Assembly (NCBI RefSeq): GCF_013927005.1
Contig: NZ_CP055930.1
Location: forward strand, 3,100,001 to 3,164,000
DNA length: 64,000 bases
Reading direction: 5' to 3'
Source: Enterobacter sp. RHBSTW-00175
GTDB taxonomy: Bacteria > Pseudomonadota > Gammaproteobacteria > Enterobacterales > Enterobacteriaceae
Position numbers and translations under genes: made by a program. A model generated the notes under the pieces. That model was not told the DNA's origin, made no database searches, and saw only the letters and a program-made list of their open reading frames with translations. This document shows, piece by piece, positions 61,480-64,000 of the stretch. Position 1 is the stretch's first letter; each line of letters opens with the position of its first letter.

Positions 61480-61794
61480 ATGAAGAAAATTATGCTTTGC
61501 TGTTCCGCCGGAATGTCTACCAGCCTTCTGGTCAAAAAGATGCTGGAAGAGGCGGATAAGCGCGGTCTGGCCGTTGATATTAAAGCCTTTGGCGTCGCGG
61601 AGTTTGAACAGCAGGTTGGGAATTACCAGGTGGTGCTGTTGGGGCCACAGGTGAAGTACATGCAAAAAGATCTTCAGAACAAAGCCAACCCTTATGGGAT
61701 CAAGGTCGAGCCCATCAACATGATGGATTACGGCATGCAGAAGGGAGGGGCAGTACTGGATTATGCCCTGTCCCTGATTGAAAATAATAACTAA
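61480..61794 (+). CDS. PTS EIIB, lactose/cellobiose family
   Basis: A 104-residue cytosolic phosphotransfer protein. The active-site loop LCCSAGMSTSLLV holds the phospho-accepting Cys8. It takes phosphate from EIIA and passes it to the sugar during EIIC transport. It resembles ChbB and GmuB. First gene of a plus-strand operon EIIB-EIIC-EIIA-ROK kinase. Confidence 0.95.
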   Translation: MKKIMLCCSAGMSTSLLVKKMLEEADKRGLAVDIKAFGVAEFEQQVGNYQVVLLGPQVKYMQKDLQNKANPYGIKVEPINMMDYGMQKGGAVLDYALSLIENNN

Positions 61795-61805
61795 AGGACA
61801 TCAAC

Positions 61806-63131
61806 ATGAGCGCTCTGTACTCTAAATTAATCAGCGTGATAGAGAGCAAAATCACGCCTATGGCTGGTGCAGTCGGCCAGCAAAAGTATGTCACGTCTAT
61901 TCGTGATGGGTTTATTCTTGCTCTGCCGTTTATGATTGTCGGCTCGTTTATGCTGGTGTTTATTTTCCCACCCTTCTCACCTGATACCAACTGGGGCTTC
62001 GCCCGCGCCTGGTTGCAGTTTTCATTAGATCATCGTGAAAACCTGATGCTGCCGTTTAACTTCAGCATGGGGATCATGACAATTTTCATCTCGGTGGGTG
62101 TGGCTGCAAGCCTGGCGCGTCACCACGGGCTGGACCCGTTGACCTCGGGAATGCTGTCCCTCATGGGCTTTTTACTGGTCGCTGCGCCCTTAAAAGATGG
62201 CATGGTATCGACAGCTTATTTTTCAGGGCAGGGCATTTTCACTGCACTGCTGGTATCGATTTATACGACCGAACTGTATGCCTTCCTGCGTCGCAATAAT
62301 ATTACCATCCGCCTGCCACCCGAAGTGCCGACCGGTGTCGCACGTTCCTTTGAGATTTTAATTCCGGTGCTGGCGGTGGTCCTGACATTGCACCCGCTTA
62401 ATCTGTTTATAGAAGCACAACTTGGGATGATTATCCCCGAAGCAATTATGTCGCTGGTCAAACCGCTGGTTGCGGCGTCCGATACATTGCCTGCCATTCT
62501 GCTTTCCGTTCTGGTGTGCCTGATATTATGGTTTGCAGGCATCCATGGTGCGCTGATAGTCACAGGCATCATGAATCCATTCTGGATGGCAAACCTCTCC
62601 GTGAACCAGGCCGCGATGGCCGCAGGAACAGCGATTCCACACATCTATGTTCAGGGATTCTGGGATCACTATCTGCTGATTGGTGGTGTTGGCTCCACTC
62701 TGCCTCTGGCACTTTTACTTATGCGCAGCAAAGCCGTGCATCTGCGCACCATCGGCCGCATGGGGGTTGTTCCCGGCCTGTTTAATATCAACGAACCGAT
62801 TTTGTTCGGTGCGCCTGTGATTATGAACCCGCTGTTCTTCATCCCATTCGTACTGGTCCCTATGGTCAATGCAACGCTTGCCTGGTTTGCTCTGGACTTT
62901 GGCCTGGTGGCGCGCGTGGTCTCAATGACACCGTGGACAACTCCAGCTCCCATTGGCGCATCGTGGGCAGCCAACTGGGCATTTAGTCCCGTTGTGATGT
63001 GTCTTATCTGCATGGTAACGGCGGTGGTTATGTATTATCCATTCCTTAAATCATATGAAAAACAGTTGCTTACAAAGGAGTCTGAGGAAAAATCAGAAAC
63101 CGGGCGTGTTGGCCAATCTGAAACTGCATAA
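61806..63131 (+). CDS. PTS EIIC, lactose/cellobiose family (permease 2)
   Basis: A 441-residue permease, paralogous to the product at 60027. It has AGIHGALIVTGIMNPFW, the GGVGSTLPLALLLMRS loop and PGLFNINEPILFGAPVIMNP. A GGAC-type ribosome site lies before the ATG, 11 bases after the EIIB stop. A hydrophilic tail (residues about 420-441, ESEEKSETGRVGQSE) is extra. Probable substrate is mannobiose, cellobiose or mixed gluco-manno disaccharides, by context. Confidence 0.94.
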   Translation: MSALYSKLISVIESKITPMAGAVGQQKYVTSIRDGFILALPFMIVGSFMLVFIFPPFSPDTNWGFARAWLQFSLDHRENLMLPFNFSMGIMTIFISVGVAASLARHHGLDPLTSGMLSLMGFLLVAAPLKDGMVSTAYFSGQGIFTALLVSIYTTELYAFLRRNNITIRLPPEVPTGVARSFEILIPVLAVVLTLHPLNLFIEAQLGMIIPEAIMSLVKPLVAASDTLPAILLSVLVCLILWFAGIHGALIVTGIMNPFWMANLSVNQAAMAAGTAIPHIYVQGFWDHYLLIGGVGSTLPLALLLMRSKAVHLRTIGRMGVVPGLFNINEPILFGAPVIMNPLFFIPFVLVPMVNATLAWFALDFGLVARVVSMTPWTTPAPIGASWAANWAFSPVVMCLICMVTAVVMYYPFLKSYEKQLLTKESEEKSETGRVGQSETA

Positions 63132-63154
63132 ATCATTAAGAGTCAGAGGATGTT

Positions 63155-63460
63155 ATGGAATTAGAAGAACAAATCATGGGCATCATCATCAATGCCGGAC
63201 AGTCTCGTAGTCTGTGTTTCGAAGCGCTACACAGTGCTAAAGCCGGAGACTTTGCGGATGCCGATGAAAAGATGAAGCAGGCACAGCACTTCGCGCGTGA
63301 AGCGCACCTGGTGCAAACCCAGCTTATAGAGGCTGATGAGGGCGAAGGCAAAACCAAAATGACGCTGGTGATGGTACATGCCCAGGATCACCTGATGACC
63401 TCCATCCTCGCCAAAGAACTGGTGACTGAGCTTATTGATATCTACAGAACCCGTCATTGA
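63155..63460 (+). CDS. PTS EIIA, lactose/cellobiose family
   Basis: A 101-residue helical trimer-forming protein of the ChbA/LacF type. The phosphorylated His is His75 in LVMVHAQDHLMT. Helices QIMGIIINAGQSRSLCFEALHSAKAGDF and ADEKMKQAQHFAREAH are typical. It lies 23 bases after EIIC. Confidence 0.95.
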   Translation: MELEEQIMGIIINAGQSRSLCFEALHSAKAGDFADADEKMKQAQHFAREAHLVQTQLIEADEGEGKTKMTLVMVHAQDHLMTSILAKELVTELIDIYRTRH

Positions 63461-63474
63461 GTGTTGTGTGACTT

Positions 63475-63502
63475 AAGAGAGGCATTGCCTCTCTTCTTTT
63501 TT
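63475..63502 (+). terminator. Terminator/attenuator between EIIA and the ROK kinase gene
   Basis: AAGAGAGGC, ATT and GCCTCTCTT form a 9-bp stem followed by CTTTTTT. It lies between two co-directional genes 55 bases apart, so partial read-through is likely. Confidence 0.8.
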
Positions 63503-63515
63503 CCGGAGAAGCACT

Positions 63516-64000
63516 ATGTTTCATCTTGGTCTGGATATTGGTGGTACAAAAATGGAGGCCGTCCTGCTTGATGCTAACGGTACCATTGTGTTGCGCGATC
63601 GCCGTCCAACGTATAAAGCCAGTTATCAGGGATTTCTCAATAACCTGACGGAGTTAATCAACGATATTCGTGCCGCGACGCAGCGCGACTTTACCGTTGG
63701 CCTGGGTTTACCGGGAGCGCTCGATCCGCTGAGCGAATTAATCAAAAACTGTAACTGCCTGGTGCTCAACGGCGAAAATTTAAAACGCGACCTGGCGGAA
63801 CGGCTTAATCAACCTGTTTTTATGGCCAATGATGCTGATTGTTTTACCTTATCTGAGGCCGTCGATGGTGCAGGAAAAGGATACTGTACGGTGTTTGGCG
63901 TCATTGTCGGCACGGGGTGTGGCGGCGGGGTTGTCGTGAACGGACAACTCCTGAATGGACCCAATGCTATTGCCGGTGAATGGGGGCACAATCCTCTTCC
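63516..64000 (+). CDS. ROK-family sugar kinase (fructo-/mannokinase type), 5' part
   Basis: The first 161 codons of a kinase that runs off the window. [16 protein letters not shown] is the phosphate-binding start of ROK kinases. [33 protein letters not shown] (catalytic Asp) and [36 protein letters not shown], with the ROK signature and the first Zn-associated His, follow. It is most like E. coli Mak and GmuE of Bacillus. It would phosphorylate free mannose released by the GH1 enzyme. GGAG lies before the ATG. Confidence 0.92.
   Translation, partial: [161 protein letters not shown]

Overview
The window is chromosomal DNA from a member of the Enterobacteriaceae other than E. coli, probably Enterobacter, Lelliottia or a close relative. 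The proteins are near-identical to E. coli K-12 orthologues, and the gene order follows the K-12 segment yaeQ-arfB-nlpE-proS to proBA-thrW with rrnH inside it. A complete nqr operon (absent from K-12) sits in this backbone. The family-level placement is firm; the genus is a guess.

Layout. 1-7573: arfB, nlpE, proS, trmO-rcsF, the methionine importer metNIQ with a Met box, and gmhB. 7574-13195: a complete rRNA operon of rrnH type (P1/P2, boxA, 16S, tRNA-Ile, tRNA-Ala, 23S, 5S, tRNA-Asp, terminator). 13320-22589: dkgB, a LysR regulator divergent from an MFS exporter, yafD, yafE, mltD, gloB, yafS, rnhA, dnaQ and a second identical tRNA-Asp. 22590-30751: an accessory operon of a GntR/FCD regulator, an oligopeptide-type ABC importer and a leaderless gamma-glutamyltransferase-like enzyme; its upstream region reads as a sigma54 promoter with two NtrC-like boxes. 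30802-36468: yafV, fadE, gmhA, yafJ and yafK. 36768-42811: nqrABCDEF-nqrM. 42921-50468: dinB, an IS481-family element inserted in an intergenic palindrome, pepD, gpt, frsA, crl and phoE. 50772-53327: proBA and tRNA-Thr (thrW).

53605-64000, directly after thrW (a known integration hotspot in E. coli), is a beta-mannan/glucomannan utilisation locus. It holds a secreted GH5-type endo-mannanase with accessory domains, a LamB-like porin, a GH1 phospho-glycosidase-like enzyme, a mannose-6-phosphate isomerase, PTS EIIA and EIIB, two EIIC permeases and a ROK sugar kinase cut by the window end. The cytosolic gene set corresponds to the Bacillus subtilis gmu operon, here fitted to a Gram-negative envelope. 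Two nearly identical palindromes of LacI-family type, each beside a CRP-like site, mark it as one catabolite-controlled regulon whose repressor is not in the window.

The strongest candidates for under-described biology are (1) the predicted NtrC/sigma54 plus GntR control of the gamma-glutamyl-peptide operon, with the repressor operator overlapping the -24 element, and (2) the gmu-like mannan locus with its divergent GH1 active-site motif and two EIIC subunits sharing one EIIA/EIIB pair. All functional statements are inferred from sequence and recalled family knowledge; no database search was run.
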